A stretch of DNA of 61,502 bases from Geobacteraceae bacterium (GTDB lineage Bacteria; Desulfobacterota; Desulfuromonadia; Geobacterales; Pseudopelobacteraceae). Positions 53,231 to 61,502 of this stretch are shown in pieces. Location: assembly GCA_025355965.1 (NCBI GenBank), contig JANXYR010000048.1, forward strand, positions 1 through 61,502, read 5' to 3'. Under the pieces are notes generated by a model that saw only the letters and a program-made list of their open reading frames with translations, made no database searches and was not told the origin of the DNA. How positions within the stretch are numbered: the first letter of the stretch is position 1; the number at the start of each line of letters is the position of its first letter. The position numbers and the translations under genes were made by a program.

Positions 53231-54675
53231 ATTTCAACTCCATAGAATATCTGCTCTTCATTCCCCTCGTTTTTCTCTGTCTCTACCTGTCGGGGCCAAG
53301 ATTGCGCTGGCTGGTACTCTTGGGAGCGAGTTTCTATTTCTACCTGACCCTTAAGCATCTCTACCTGCTGGTAGCGCTTTTTTTCGTGGCGGCCATCAGC
53401 TATGTCTGCGGGATTCTGCTGGAGAGGTGCGGCAGCACGCGGGGGAAAGGGGCAATCTTCTGGGCAGGGGTGTCGGCTAACCTCCTGGTGCTCATCGCCA
53501 TGAAATATTTCCCCTTTCTGGAGAGGAACCTCAACGCCTTTCTGGGGATTGTTTCGCCGCACCTTGCCGTGCCGGAAGTAAGGACGCTGGTATCCATTGG
53601 TATCTCATATTTTGTGTTCCAAGCCGTCTCCTACCTCATCGACATATATCTGGAGATCGAGAAGCCGGAGCGTCATCTTGGTTATTTCACGCTTTATCTC
53701 GCGTTTTTCCCGAAGCTGCTGCAAGGACCGATCGAGAGGGCGGGGGATCTCTTGCCACAACTCCGTTCCGGGGCCAAGTTCAATCAGGAGAACTTCCGCG
53801 CCGGGCTACTGCAGTTCGGGTGGGGGCTCTTCAAAAAGGCGGTCGTAGCGGACAGGCTTGCGCTCTACGTCAACACGGTCTATGGCGACGTGCATGCCTA
53901 TACGGGATTTCCCCTCGTATTTGCAACCTATCTCTATGCGTTCCAGCTTTATTTCGACTTTTCTGGCTACACCGATATGGCGCTCGGCACTGCCCGCATG
54001 TTCAATATTCGGCTTACTCAGAACTTCAACGCCCCATACCTGGCCAGATCCATGGCCGATTTCTGGCGGCGCTGGCACATTTCGTTTTCCCGCTGGATAC
54101 TCGACTATATCTTCAAGCCGCTCCAGATGCAGCTGCGCAACTGGAGAAACGTAGGGACTGCAACGGCCCTGCTTGTTACCTTTCTGGTCTCGGGGATATG
54201 GCACGGCGCCAGTTGGTGTTTCGTCATCTGGGGAGCCCTGCACGGAGTATATCTGGCTGCCTCGGTATTTTACAAGCCATTCCAGAAGAAGATCTACAAA
54301 AGACTTGGTCTGGAAAAATCGAGGATACAGCAGGTCTGGCAGACTCTGGTGACCTTTCATCTGGTTTGTTTTGCCTGGATATTCTTCAGAGCGGCCTCCG
54401 TATCCGATGCTCTGTACGTAGTGACCCATCTGTTTGACGGAGTTTCCGGCGTTAGTACCATGTTTACCGCGCATGGAATGAGCGATCTGGTGATCGCTGC
54501 CGCGTCGCTGCTGGTTATCTGGCTGGTGTATTTGGTCAGGGAACGCTCAGCAGTCGGCAGGGACTTTTTCGATGCGCCAGCGTGGCTGCGCTGGGGGGTA
54601 TATTTTTGCCTGACGGCGGGAATACTCTTCTTTAATATGGACAGTAACGCCGGCTTTATCTATTTTAACTTCTGA
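53227..54675 (+). CDS. MBOAT O-acyltransferase (AlgI/DltB-like)
   Basis: The 482-residue polytopic protein has the MBOAT blocks LLQGPIERAGDLLPQL, FDFSGYTDMALGTARMFNI, NFNAPYLARSMADFWRRWH and the histidines H326 (GIWHGASW) and H339 (WGALHG). It moves acyl groups through the membrane onto extracytoplasmic glycans. In alginate systems the donor feeding AlgI is not fully known; in Dlt systems it is the carrier DltC. A carrier gene in this operon fits the Dlt arrangement. Confidence 0.95.
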   Translation: MNFNSIEYLLFIPLVFLCLYLSGPRLRWLVLLGASFYFYLTLKHLYLLVALFFVAAISYVCGILLERCGSTRGKGAIFWAGVSANLLVLIAMKYFPFLERNLNAFLGIVSPHLAVPEVRTLVSIGISYFVFQAVSYLIDIYLEIEKPERHLGYFTLYLAFFPKLLQGPIERAGDLLPQLRSGAKFNQENFRAGLLQFGWGLFKKAVVADRLALYVNTVYGDVHAYTGFPLVFATYLYAFQLYFDFSGYTDMALGTARMFNIRLTQNFNAPYLARSMADFWRRWHISFSRWILDYIFKPLQMQLRNWRNVGTATALLVTFLVSGIWHGASWCFVIWGALHGVYLAASVFYKPFQKKIYKRLGLEKSRIQQVWQTLVTFHLVCFAWIFFRAASVSDALYVVTHLFDGVSGVSTMFTAHGMSDLVIAAASLLVIWLVYLVRERSAVGRDFFDAPAWLRWGVYFCLTAGILFFNMDSNAGFIYFNF

Positions 54676-54794
54676 CACACGCTTCGTTTTGTATTGCAGT
54701 TGATTGTTCAGGGAGTAGCTGGTGGGGATTCGTGAGGAAAACTGCTGTAAAAAATTAGTTCATTTGTAGCAAATTACATGCTTAGGTTGTGACC

Positions 54795-55766
54795 ATGTCC
54801 CGAATACATACCCTTCTGAAAATATTCCTGCCAATAGTTGTTCTGTTCATCCTCTCTTCGTGCGCACCACGGGTAAACCATCCCGGAAAATTGGTTGCGG
54901 TGCCCAAACTTGAAAATGGGCTGTATGTCGCCGGTGACGGGGCGGTGCTCCCGGTTCGTTCCTGGCTGCCGAAGGATGGCCGGATTACGGCGGTTATCGT
55001 GGCACTGCATGGTTTCAACGATTACAGCAACGCTTTTACCGCACCCGGAAGTTATCTGAACCGCTATGGCATCGCCTGCTACGCCTATGACCAGCGTGGG
55101 TTCGGAAGTGCGCCGGATCGTGGGCTGTGGGCCGGAGTCGGGGCATACACAACCGACCTTGCCGGTTTTGTCACGGAAGTCCGTAAACTTCATCCTGCTG
55201 TGCCGCTCTATGTCCTGGGTGAGAGCATGGGGGGCGCGGTAACAATTGTTGCCATGAGCGGAAACAATCCCCCCGCTGCCGACGGTGTTATTCTGGTGGC
55301 ACCGGCAGTTTGGGGGAGAGATACCATGCCATGGTATCAACGGTGGCTGCTTGCCGTCACTTCGCATACGGTCCCATGGCTAAAGTTGACCGGAAAAGGG
55401 CTGCGTGTTATCCCTTCGGACAACATCGAGATGCGGCGGGCACTGGGCCGTGATCCGCTGTTCATCAAGGCGACCCGCATAGATTCCATGTATGGGTTGA
55501 CCAATCTTATGGATGAAGCGCTGTCGCGTGCAGGCAAGCTCCACTTTCCCACTCTGGTCCAGTATGGTAGGCATGATCAGGTGATACCCATGGAACCGAC
55601 ATTCATGATGCTCGACAAGATGCCGGCAGCAACCCGCAGGGCTTTCTATGAGCAGGGCTATCATATGCTGCTCCGTGATCTGCAGGGGGATAAGCCTTTA
55701 GCCGACATTGTATCCTGGGTAACCGAGAGAAACAGACCACTTCCATATGGTATTGATCAGTGGTAA
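54795..55766 (+). CDS. Alpha/beta-hydrolase lipoprotein (monoacylglycerol-lipase-like)
   Basis: The protein begins with a lipoprotein signal (LLKIFLPIVVLFILSSC). The alpha/beta-hydrolase core has VALHGFNDYSNAF, the nucleophile Ser in LGESMGGAVTI, an acid in YGRHDQVIP and the His in YEQGYHMLLRD. It resembles serine hydrolases acting on lipids or short esters. I use ATG 54795 with TTAGG upstream, and a GTG at 54789 is the alternative. It stands 119 bases after the MBOAT gene and might remove acyl groups added by that module, a guess from context. Confidence 0.88.
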   Translation: MSRIHTLLKIFLPIVVLFILSSCAPRVNHPGKLVAVPKLENGLYVAGDGAVLPVRSWLPKDGRITAVIVALHGFNDYSNAFTAPGSYLNRYGIACYAYDQRGFGSAPDRGLWAGVGAYTTDLAGFVTEVRKLHPAVPLYVLGESMGGAVTIVAMSGNNPPAADGVILVAPAVWGRDTMPWYQRWLLAVTSHTVPWLKLTGKGLRVIPSDNIEMRRALGRDPLFIKATRIDSMYGLTNLMDEALSRAGKLHFPTLVQYGRHDQVIPMEPTFMMLDKMPAATRRAFYEQGYHMLLRDLQGDKPLADIVSWVTERNRPLPYGIDQW

Positions 55767-55812
55767 TGAACTGGTTTTGTAATTTGTTGGGGATGTCGTG
55801 ATTTCGTACTTA

Positions 55813-55849
55813 AGCATAGTATGTATATTATTAATGGACATACTATGCT
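55813..55849. repeat. 12-bp perfect inverted repeat before the DUF4143 ATPase
   Basis: AGCATAGTATGT (55813-55824) and its inverse (55838-55849) are separated by 13 AT-rich bases. No T-tract follows. It lies 115 bases before the ATPase start. Confidence 0.7.
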
Positions 55850-55904
55850 GTTGGGGAGCGGGGTATGAAAATAGTTTTTCTCATGACTTCCCTTTTGGCT
55901 AAGT

Positions 55905-55939
55905 GGTGCAATCTGCAAGTTTAACTTGCAATTTACACC
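55905..55939. promoter_or_regulatory. 35-bp imperfect palindrome, probable operator of the DUF4143 ATPase
   Basis: Seventeen-base arms (55905-55921 and 55923-55939) around a single central base match at 14 positions, with the perfect core TGCAAGTT-T-AACTTGCA and outer GGTG/CACC. It lies 25 bases upstream of the ATPase start, the expected place for an operator or leader hairpin. Confidence 0.6.
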
Positions 55940-55963
55940 ATTCGGGACTAAGGTGCTAATTCT

Positions 55964-57142
55964 ATGATAGAACGAACCATAACACCGCTGTTTAAGAGCC
56001 TTTCCACGCAATACCCGGTACTCACCATTACCGGCCCGCGCCAAAGCGGTAAGACGACCTTGTGTCGCGCGGCTTTCCCGGATAAGCGCTATGTGAATCT
56101 GGAAAGCCCCGATACACGACAGTTTGCTCTAAACGACCCGCGCGGGTTCCTGGCTCAGTTTCCGGACGGCGCCATCCTTGATGAAATCCAGCGCGCCCCG
56201 CACCTTTTGTCCTATATCCAGCCGATTGTCGACGAGCGGCCTGCTGCCGCCAAGTACGTATTGACCGGGAGCCAACAGTTCGAGGTGACTGATACGGTGA
56301 ACCAGTCGCTGGCCGGCCGTACCGCCCTCTTGAAGCTTCTTCCCCTGAGTATTCCCGAACTGAATAGTGCTTACCCGATTCAATCTATTGATCGGTTGCT
56401 TTTGACCGGTTTCTATCCCAGGATCCACGATCAGGGACTTGATCCCACCCAGGCGCTCGGCGATTACTTTGAAACCTATGTCGAGCGGGATATCAGACAG
56501 CTTCTGGCGATCAAGGATCTCAACCTGTTCGAGAAGTTCGTAAAGCTGTGCGCAGGGAGGATCGGGCAGGTGCTTAACCTTCAAAGCCTCGGCAACGACG
56601 TCGGTATTTCCCACACAACTGTGCGCTCCTGGCTTACACTACTTGAAGCGAGTTATGTCATCTTCGTCCTCCAGCCATGGCACAGCAACTTTTCCAAAAG
56701 ACAGATCAAGGCACCGAAACTCTATTTCTACGATGTGGGGCTGGCGAGCTACCTGCTCGGGCTTGAGAAGGAACTTCATGTGAGCCGCGACCCGCTGCGG
56801 GGAAATCTGTTTGAGAATCTGGTAGTCATCGAGGCACTCAAATACCGCTTTAACTGCGGGAAACGCAATAATCTGCACTTCTATCGCGACGCAAAAGGAA
56901 ATGAGGTTGATCTTCTGGTGAATATCGGTCCACACGTCTTCCCACTCGAGATCAAGGCCGGGGCGACGATCTCCGAGGACTACTTCAAGGGGCTACGAAG
57001 CTTCGCCAGAAACGTCGCTTCCCTGCCGCTAGGTACCGGGCTTGTCTACGGTGGAGAGGAGATGCAGTTGCGGAGCGGAACACGTATCTATCCGGCGACC
57101 GGAATCCATGATCTGCTTGAGTCCTTGGAGGGCAGACAATGA
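55964..57142 (+). CDS. AAA+ ATPase with DUF4143 domain
   Basis: The 392 residues have an N-terminal ATPase domain (Walker A GPRQSGKTTLCRAAF, Walker B AILDEIQRAP, sensor LTGSQQF). A helix-turn-helix block follows (LGNDVGISHTTVRSWLTLLE) and a C-terminal DUF4143 nuclease-like domain (NLHFYRDAKGNEVDLLVNIG, LEIKAGATI). The function of this family is unsettled, and it is often found as single genes moving between genomes. It interrupts the EPS locus, although its stop overlaps the next glycosyltransferase by 4 bases. Confidence 0.9.
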   Translation: MIERTITPLFKSLSTQYPVLTITGPRQSGKTTLCRAAFPDKRYVNLESPDTRQFALNDPRGFLAQFPDGAILDEIQRAPHLLSYIQPIVDERPAAAKYVLTGSQQFEVTDTVNQSLAGRTALLKLLPLSIPELNSAYPIQSIDRLLLTGFYPRIHDQGLDPTQALGDYFETYVERDIRQLLAIKDLNLFEKFVKLCAGRIGQVLNLQSLGNDVGISHTTVRSWLTLLEASYVIFVLQPWHSNFSKRQIKAPKLYFYDVGLASYLLGLEKELHVSRDPLRGNLFENLVVIEALKYRFNCGKRNNLHFYRDAKGNEVDLLVNIGPHVFPLEIKAGATISEDYFKGLRSFARNVASLPLGTGLVYGGEEMQLRSGTRIYPATGIHDLLESLEGRQ

Positions 57143-58332
57143 GGATCGTCTTTCTCGCGCCGTTCGGTATCCGCCCCAAGGGGACTGTGATTGCCAGAAT
57201 GCTGCCGCTCGCCGTGCAACTCCAGGCGCTCGGTCATGAGGTGGTGATCGTGGCGCCTCCCTACACCAATCCGGAAGATTCAGGGAAAACGGAGATGGTG
57301 CGCGGTGTCAGGCTCGTCAATGTCGCGCTTCCCAATGCCGGTAAGGCACTTTCAGCGCTTCCCCTTGCCTGGCGGATGTTCCGCGCTGCTTTGACGGAAA
57401 AACCGGACCTGATCCACCTCTTCAAGCCGAAGGGGTATGGCGGCCTGGCAGCCATGTTGATGATCCTGCTTCAACGCTGCGGTCTGCGCATGACGCCACT
57501 GTTTTTCGATAGTGACGATTGGGAGGGGAAGGGTGGCATGAACGACCTTCATTCTTACTCCTCGGCTGAAAAACGGCTCTTTGCTTTTCAAGAACAGTGG
57601 CTGTCCCGTCATGCTGCCGGGATGACAGTCGCCAGTCGTGAATTGCAACGGCTGACCGCCGGGCTGGGTGTGGCAGCGGAAAAGATTCTCTATCTGCCTA
57701 ATTGTGTGGAAGATGTTCCGCCTGGAAATTGCCTGCGTATCCGTCAGAAGCTGGCAATCGAAGCTGAAACCCCAACTGTTCTTTTATATACCCGTTTTTT
57801 TGAGTTTTCCCAGGAACGGCTGCACTGGGCGCTGGCCGGTATTCATGAGCGGATACCCGACGTCCGTTTTCTGGTGGTGGGGAAGGGGAGGCACGAGGAG
57901 GAAGAACTACTGCTGACGGCCTCCGAACAAATGGGCTTTGCCGAGTCGCTGATCATGGCTGGCTGGGTGGAACCGGTTGAAATTCCTGATTATCTGGCCG
58001 CTGCAGATGTGGCCATCTATCCGCTGGATAATACTCTGGTTAACCGGGCCAAGTGCCCTGCCAAGCTGACGGAGATAATTCGGGCAGGGGTGCCGGTGGT
58101 TGCCGATGCAGTTGGGCAGGCGCTTGAATATATTGACCCTGAACATTCCGAGATTCTCTGCGACCCTGACGACCGGCAGGGGATGGTTGACCGGACGGTG
58201 GAACTGCTGCAAGACCGGGTGCGGGGACAGGGACTGGGGACCGCTGGCAGGCGCTATCTGCTGGAGAACTTTAGCTGGCGACAATTTGCAGAACGGTTGG
58301 TTGGATTTTATCTAAAGACCTATAGAATTTGA
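57139..58332 (+). CDS. Group 1 (GT4-type) glycosyltransferase
   Basis: The 397 residues open with the GT4 N-terminal pattern IVFLAPFGIRPKGTVIARML. The C-terminal donor domain follows (GWVEPVEIPDYLAAADVAIY and PAKLTEIIRAGVPVVADAVG, the nucleotide-sugar site). It overlaps the ATPase gene by 4 bases, so it is coupled to it. It is separated from the other EPS glycosyltransferases by the acylation module and the ATPase. Confidence 0.9.
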   Translation: MRIVFLAPFGIRPKGTVIARMLPLAVQLQALGHEVVIVAPPYTNPEDSGKTEMVRGVRLVNVALPNAGKALSALPLAWRMFRAALTEKPDLIHLFKPKGYGGLAAMLMILLQRCGLRMTPLFFDSDDWEGKGGMNDLHSYSSAEKRLFAFQEQWLSRHAAGMTVASRELQRLTAGLGVAAEKILYLPNCVEDVPPGNCLRIRQKLAIEAETPTVLLYTRFFEFSQERLHWALAGIHERIPDVRFLVVGKGRHEEEELLLTASEQMGFAESLIMAGWVEPVEIPDYLAAADVAIYPLDNTLVNRAKCPAKLTEIIRAGVPVVADAVGQALEYIDPEHSEILCDPDDRQGMVDRTVELLQDRVRGQGLGTAGRRYLLENFSWRQFAERLVGFYLKTYRI

Positions 58333-58387
58333 TTTAGATGGATTTGAACCTGCCACAAATTTAATTAGTTAAGCATGGAGATTTCTC

Positions 58388-60856
58388 ATGACTGAACGAA
58401 AAAAAGACCTGCTGATTATTGCCGCCCTCTTGGCGGGGCTGATCCTGTTTTTCTCGAAGATCCTCTTTACCCACCAGATCATCCGTGCCCCGGACATCAT
58501 TGCCGAGTTTTACTGGGGAGTGAAGGACGTCGGCACAATGAAGTTCTTGGATCTGTTTAAAATCCATCTGGTTGCCGACTGGAATCCGTTTATCAATAGT
58601 GGTCTGACGTTGGAAGGAGGTGGGGCATCGGGGCAGTTTCTTTTCCTGCGTAACCTCATCTTTTGGATCTTTCCTGCCCCGGCCTGTGTTGCCTGGTACA
58701 TAGTCGTACACTTTTTTATTGGCGCTGCCGGTACCTACTGCTATTGCCGCCTCATTGGTACAAGCCGCTTTGCTGCGTTGCTCGGCGGTCTGATTTTTGC
58801 CATCGCCCCGGAAAATGCGTCACTTATCAATGCCGGTCATGTCATGAAGATCGCCACCATCTCCTTTGCCCCGTGGGCCTTCTATTTCTTTGAAAAAGGG
58901 TTCCAGACACGCCGGCTAATCTTCTTCCTGACGACCGCTGTTGTGCTTGCCTACCAATTTTTTCATACCCACTGGCAGATCGCTTTTTACACCTGCCTCG
59001 GCATGGCTCTGTATGCGGTTATCAGATTGACATTTATTCATCTTAGCGAACGGACAGAAGGGAAGCGCGGCATACTCCAGCTGCTCGGTTTTAATCTGGT
59101 GCTGCTGTTCTTTTTTCTTTCCACCGTCGCTATCTCTCTGGCTCCTCTTGCCAACTGGTCTAAAGGTACCAATCGCGGCACAGAAAGCGGTGCCAACACA
59201 ACTGCCAGTAGCAGCGCCAGCCAGCCGAAAGGTGGGCTTGATCGGGAAGAGGCCATGTCGTGGTCACTGCCCCCCGAAGAGTTAGCCGCACTGGTCATCC
59301 CCGGTTTATTCGGGCTTTCCCGCCAGGAGGCGGGACCAAATCCGACCAGTATTTCATCATTTTACTGGGGCAGAATGCGCTTTACCCAGACGGTCAGCTA
59401 TATGGGACTGCTCCCCTTGCTGCTGCTGCCGCTGCCGCTGATTTTTCGACGTGACCCGATAACCTGGATTGCACTGGCTGCCGTGGTGGTGGGCCTCCTG
59501 TTCTCCATGGGCAAATACACGCCGTTCTACAATCTCCTGTTTGATTACTTCCCCGGCATCAACCGTTTCCGGGTGCCGAAAATGATCATGTTTATGCCGG
59601 TGCTGGGAGTGGGGGTGCTGGCGGCACGGGGGCTTGATATCCTGCGTGATGAATCGCTGCGTGGCACTCTGGCCTTCCGCTGCTATATCGTGGGCATTCT
59701 GGCTGTTCCACTTGTGCTGCTTCTGCTTCTTGCAGCGGAACTGATCGGCAAAGAACAGTGGCTTGACAGTTTCATTGAAATACTGGCCCAGCCGACCCGT
59801 TACGAGCAGTCGGGTGAACAACTGGTGCTGCAGCGCTGGAACAATCTGGTTTTCGAGACCGGTCTTGCTGCCGGGTTGGCGGCCCTCTTTGCTGCGGTAT
59901 TTGCGGCATACCACTGGAAACGGCTGCCTGTCAGGATACTTCCATATCTCCTGCTGCTACTCTTTTTCTTCGATGTTGGGAGGATCAACAGCAAATTCAT
60001 GTTTCTGACGGATGAACCGCTCAGGGGCAAAGGGGTAAAATCACCGCAGCTTGAATATCTGTTGGCGAAAAAATCCCCGCAGTACCGAACGCTTCCCATG
60101 GATGGCAGCGACCCGATGCAGTATGCTACAGCAGGCATTCCGGTAATGTTTACCTCCAATCCGGTTCAGCAGACGCGCTGGCAGCAGTATCTTGACAGCT
60201 TCAACACAGCCGGTCAGATGACAGACATCCTCAACGTCAAGTATCTGATCATGCCGAGTGCCGACTATCAACAGCAGAAGGCGCAGATGGGAGAGAAATA
60301 TGTGCCGGCCTTTACCACTCCGGACGGCGCTTTGGTTGTCCTCGAAAACCGGCGGGTTCTTCCGAAAGGGTGGCTGGTTCCCTCTGCAGCAATTGTCACC
60401 AATACGACACAACGTCTGGCAATTCTGCAAAACCCGCAGTTCACCCCGGATACCATAGCTATGGTTGAAACTAAACCACCAATTACTCTGGCTGATCCAA
60501 ACAGTCCACTGTTGCCACTTCCTGCACAGAACGTTTCGATACCTGTGTATGAAGGGGAACACATTGTTGTCGAAGCGGCTACCAAGGTCAATGCACTCCT
60601 TGTTCTTGGTGAAAAATACTACAAGGGATGGAATGCCACGGTGGATGGAAAATCTGCCGAGATCGTACCGGTCAATCATATTCTGCGCGGGGTGTATCTT
60701 ACCACTGGAGCCCATAAGGTCGAGTTCCGTTTTGACCCGCTTCCATTCAAGATCGGCAAATATCTGACACTGGCTTCTTTTGTGCTTTTTGCCGGGATGT
60801 TGGTGAGGGAGTGGTTTTTGCGACGTAAAAGGGTGAAGTGTGAAGGCATGCCCTGA
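58388..60856 (+). CDS. YfhO-family polytopic membrane protein
   Basis: The 822-residue protein has about 12 membrane segments in residues 1-560 (for example LLIIAALLAGLILFFSKILF) and a soluble C-terminal beta domain (LVLGEKYYKGWNATVDGK; GVYLTTGAHKVEFRFDP). YfhO proteins are predicted GT-C-like membrane glycosyltransferases, with some members involved in lipoteichoic acid glycosylation. The sequence MKIATISFAPWAFYFFEKGF in the first half is typical. The last codons lie in a short palindrome that also gives the next gene its ribosome site. It is the last complete gene in the window. Confidence 0.88.
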   Translation: MTERKKDLLIIAALLAGLILFFSKILFTHQIIRAPDIIAEFYWGVKDVGTMKFLDLFKIHLVADWNPFINSGLTLEGGGASGQFLFLRNLIFWIFPAPACVAWYIVVHFFIGAAGTYCYCRLIGTSRFAALLGGLIFAIAPENASLINAGHVMKIATISFAPWAFYFFEKGFQTRRLIFFLTTAVVLAYQFFHTHWQIAFYTCLGMALYAVIRLTFIHLSERTEGKRGILQLLGFNLVLLFFFLSTVAISLAPLANWSKGTNRGTESGANTTASSSASQPKGGLDREEAMSWSLPPEELAALVIPGLFGLSRQEAGPNPTSISSFYWGRMRFTQTVSYMGLLPLLLLPLPLIFRRDPITWIALAAVVVGLLFSMGKYTPFYNLLFDYFPGINRFRVPKMIMFMPVLGVGVLAARGLDILRDESLRGTLAFRCYIVGILAVPLVLLLLLAAELIGKEQWLDSFIEILAQPTRYEQSGEQLVLQRWNNLVFETGLAAGLAALFAAVFAAYHWKRLPVRILPYLLLLLFFFDVGRINSKFMFLTDEPLRGKGVKSPQLEYLLAKKSPQYRTLPMDGSDPMQYATAGIPVMFTSNPVQQTRWQQYLDSFNTAGQMTDILNVKYLIMPSADYQQQKAQMGEKYVPAFTTPDGALVVLENRRVLPKGWLVPSAAIVTNTTQRLAILQNPQFTPDTIAMVETKPPITLADPNSPLLPLPAQNVSIPVYEGEHIVVEAATKVNALLVLGEKYYKGWNATVDGKSAEIVPVNHILRGVYLTTGAHKVEFRFDPLPFKIGKYLTLASFVLFAGMLVREWFLRRKRVKCEGMP

Positions 60857-60879
60857 GCAGAGCCGAAGGGGTAAACGTT

Positions 60880-61502
60880 TTGACACAGGACGAACTCAAA
60901 CAGTTTGATCTGCAACTGTTTCAGCCACGCCATGGCTATCGATATTCGCTGGATCCATTGCTTCTGGCCCGCTTCTGCTCAGAAGTGAAGCCGGGTGGAA
61001 GCATCATTGACCTTGGAGCCGGATGTGGTATCATCTCTCTGGTGCTGGCCCGGATTAACCATTCTGCTTCGGTGACTGCGGTAGAAAACAACCCGAAAAT
61101 GGCAGCGCTTGTCGAACAGAATATTCAGCACAATGACCTTGCCGGAAGAGTATCTGTCCTGGTTGAAGATGTCTTGAATCTGCGTAAGAAATTTCCTGTT
61201 TCAACCTTTGATCTGGTTGTATCCAATCCCCCGTTCCGGAAAGCCGGAAGTGGTAAAGTCAGTCCCCGGGCCGGGCGCGACAGTGCTCGCCATGAAACTA
61301 CTGCCGGATTGTCTGCTTTTTTGGCTGCGGCCAAATATCTTGTAAAACCGGCTGGGAAAATCTGCTTCATCCAGCTTCCGTCGCGCTTGCCTGAATTCAT
61401 GGCGCTCGCCTCAGAAATGAAATTGTCTGTGCTGCGGTTGCGGATGATTCACAGCGATGCAGAGTCATCGGCAACCATGTTTATGGCTGAATTGGCCAAA
61501 GG
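60880..61502 (+). CDS. tRNA1(Val) A37 N6-methyltransferase TrmN6-like (partial)
   Basis: The frame is open to the window edge, giving 207 residues plus two bases. The start is TTG at 60880 with GAAGGGG 8 bases upstream. A class I SAM-binding domain shows IIDLGAGCGIISLVLA, then VTAVENNPKMAALVEQNI, and the base-methylation motif NPPF in LVVSNPPFRKAGSG. NPPF plus the opening GYRYSLDPLLLARF is characteristic of TrmN6/YfiC. A related small methyltransferase, such as a HemK-like or 23S rRNA enzyme, is a less likely alternative. The C-terminus is outside the window. Confidence 0.85.
   Translation, partial: MTQDELKQFDLQLFQPRHGYRYSLDPLLLARFCSEVKPGGSIIDLGAGCGIISLVLARINHSASVTAVENNPKMAALVEQNIQHNDLAGRVSVLVEDVLNLRKKFPVSTFDLVVSNPPFRKAGSGKVSPRAGRDSARHETTAGLSAFLAAAKYLVKPAGKICFIQLPSRLPEFMALASEMKLSVLRLRMIHSDAESSATMFMAELAK

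Noticed and set aside
55813-55849. Terminator of the hydrolase gene
   Set aside because: The hairpin is AT-rich with a 13-base loop and no following T-tract, so it is unlikely to terminate transcription.

Overview
The window comes from a Geobacter-type member of the Desulfuromonadota (dissimilatory metal reducers). The signs are several multihaem c-type cytochromes, a chemotaxis cluster with an NtrC-like regulator, anaerobic-type cobalamin genes, a glgC / murI / gerMN / metH run, and a large exopolysaccharide (EPS) locus. There is no rRNA, complete insertion sequence or CRISPR array. One tRNA gene is present, and it is the selenocysteine tRNA.

Region 1 (1-14050), cytochromes and selenocysteine. 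The window opens in the tail of one large cytochrome. A response regulator and PAS histidine kinase pair follow on the minus strand. A second large cytochrome (3103-6981) is interrupted by one in-frame TGA at codon 132. A compact hairpin with an AGGT loop sits at SECIS distance behind this TGA, so I read the gene as one 1292-residue selenocysteine-containing octahaem cytochrome and not as two genes. Downstream are a parvulin lipoprotein, two paralogous six-haem cytochromes and a small Cys-containing secreted protein. Convergent to these are selB and the tRNA-Sec gene, which are the decoding parts this cytochrome needs.

Region 2 (14051-24858). A LysR regulator, a small lipoprotein, DoxX and release factor 3 are followed by a chemotaxis operon (cheW-cheA-cheR-HDOD-cheB). 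It has no cheY or receptor gene and lies divergent to an NtrC-type regulator, so its output may be transcriptional and not flagellar.

Region 3 (24931-38349). This part is centred on cobalamin and transition metals: a fused CobJ-CobQ, CbiB, a CobC/CobD-like aminotransferase, a short B12-dependent MetH, CbiQ/CbiO, NikR, and the fluoride channel CrcB with a DUF190 protein. GlgC, MurI and a GerMN protein are interspersed.

Region 4 (38395-60856), an EPS locus. GDP-fucose-synthase-like Fcl, a winged-helix regulator, a Wzx-type flippase, a perosamine-synthase-like aminotransferase with a PglD-like acetyltransferase, and seven glycosyltransferases build and export a glycan. Embedded is a four-gene set (adenylating ligase, carrier protein, SGNH protein, MBOAT) with the same parts as DltA/C/D/B, suggesting carrier-protein-dependent acylation of the glycan. 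A GxxExxY nuclease-like gene sits inside the middle copy of a three-unit hairpin repeat, and a DUF4143 ATPase with strong upstream palindromes interrupts the EPS genes. The window ends inside a TrmN6-like methyltransferase gene.

Functions come from reading motifs in the translations. No database search was possible, and identities quoted were counted by eye.
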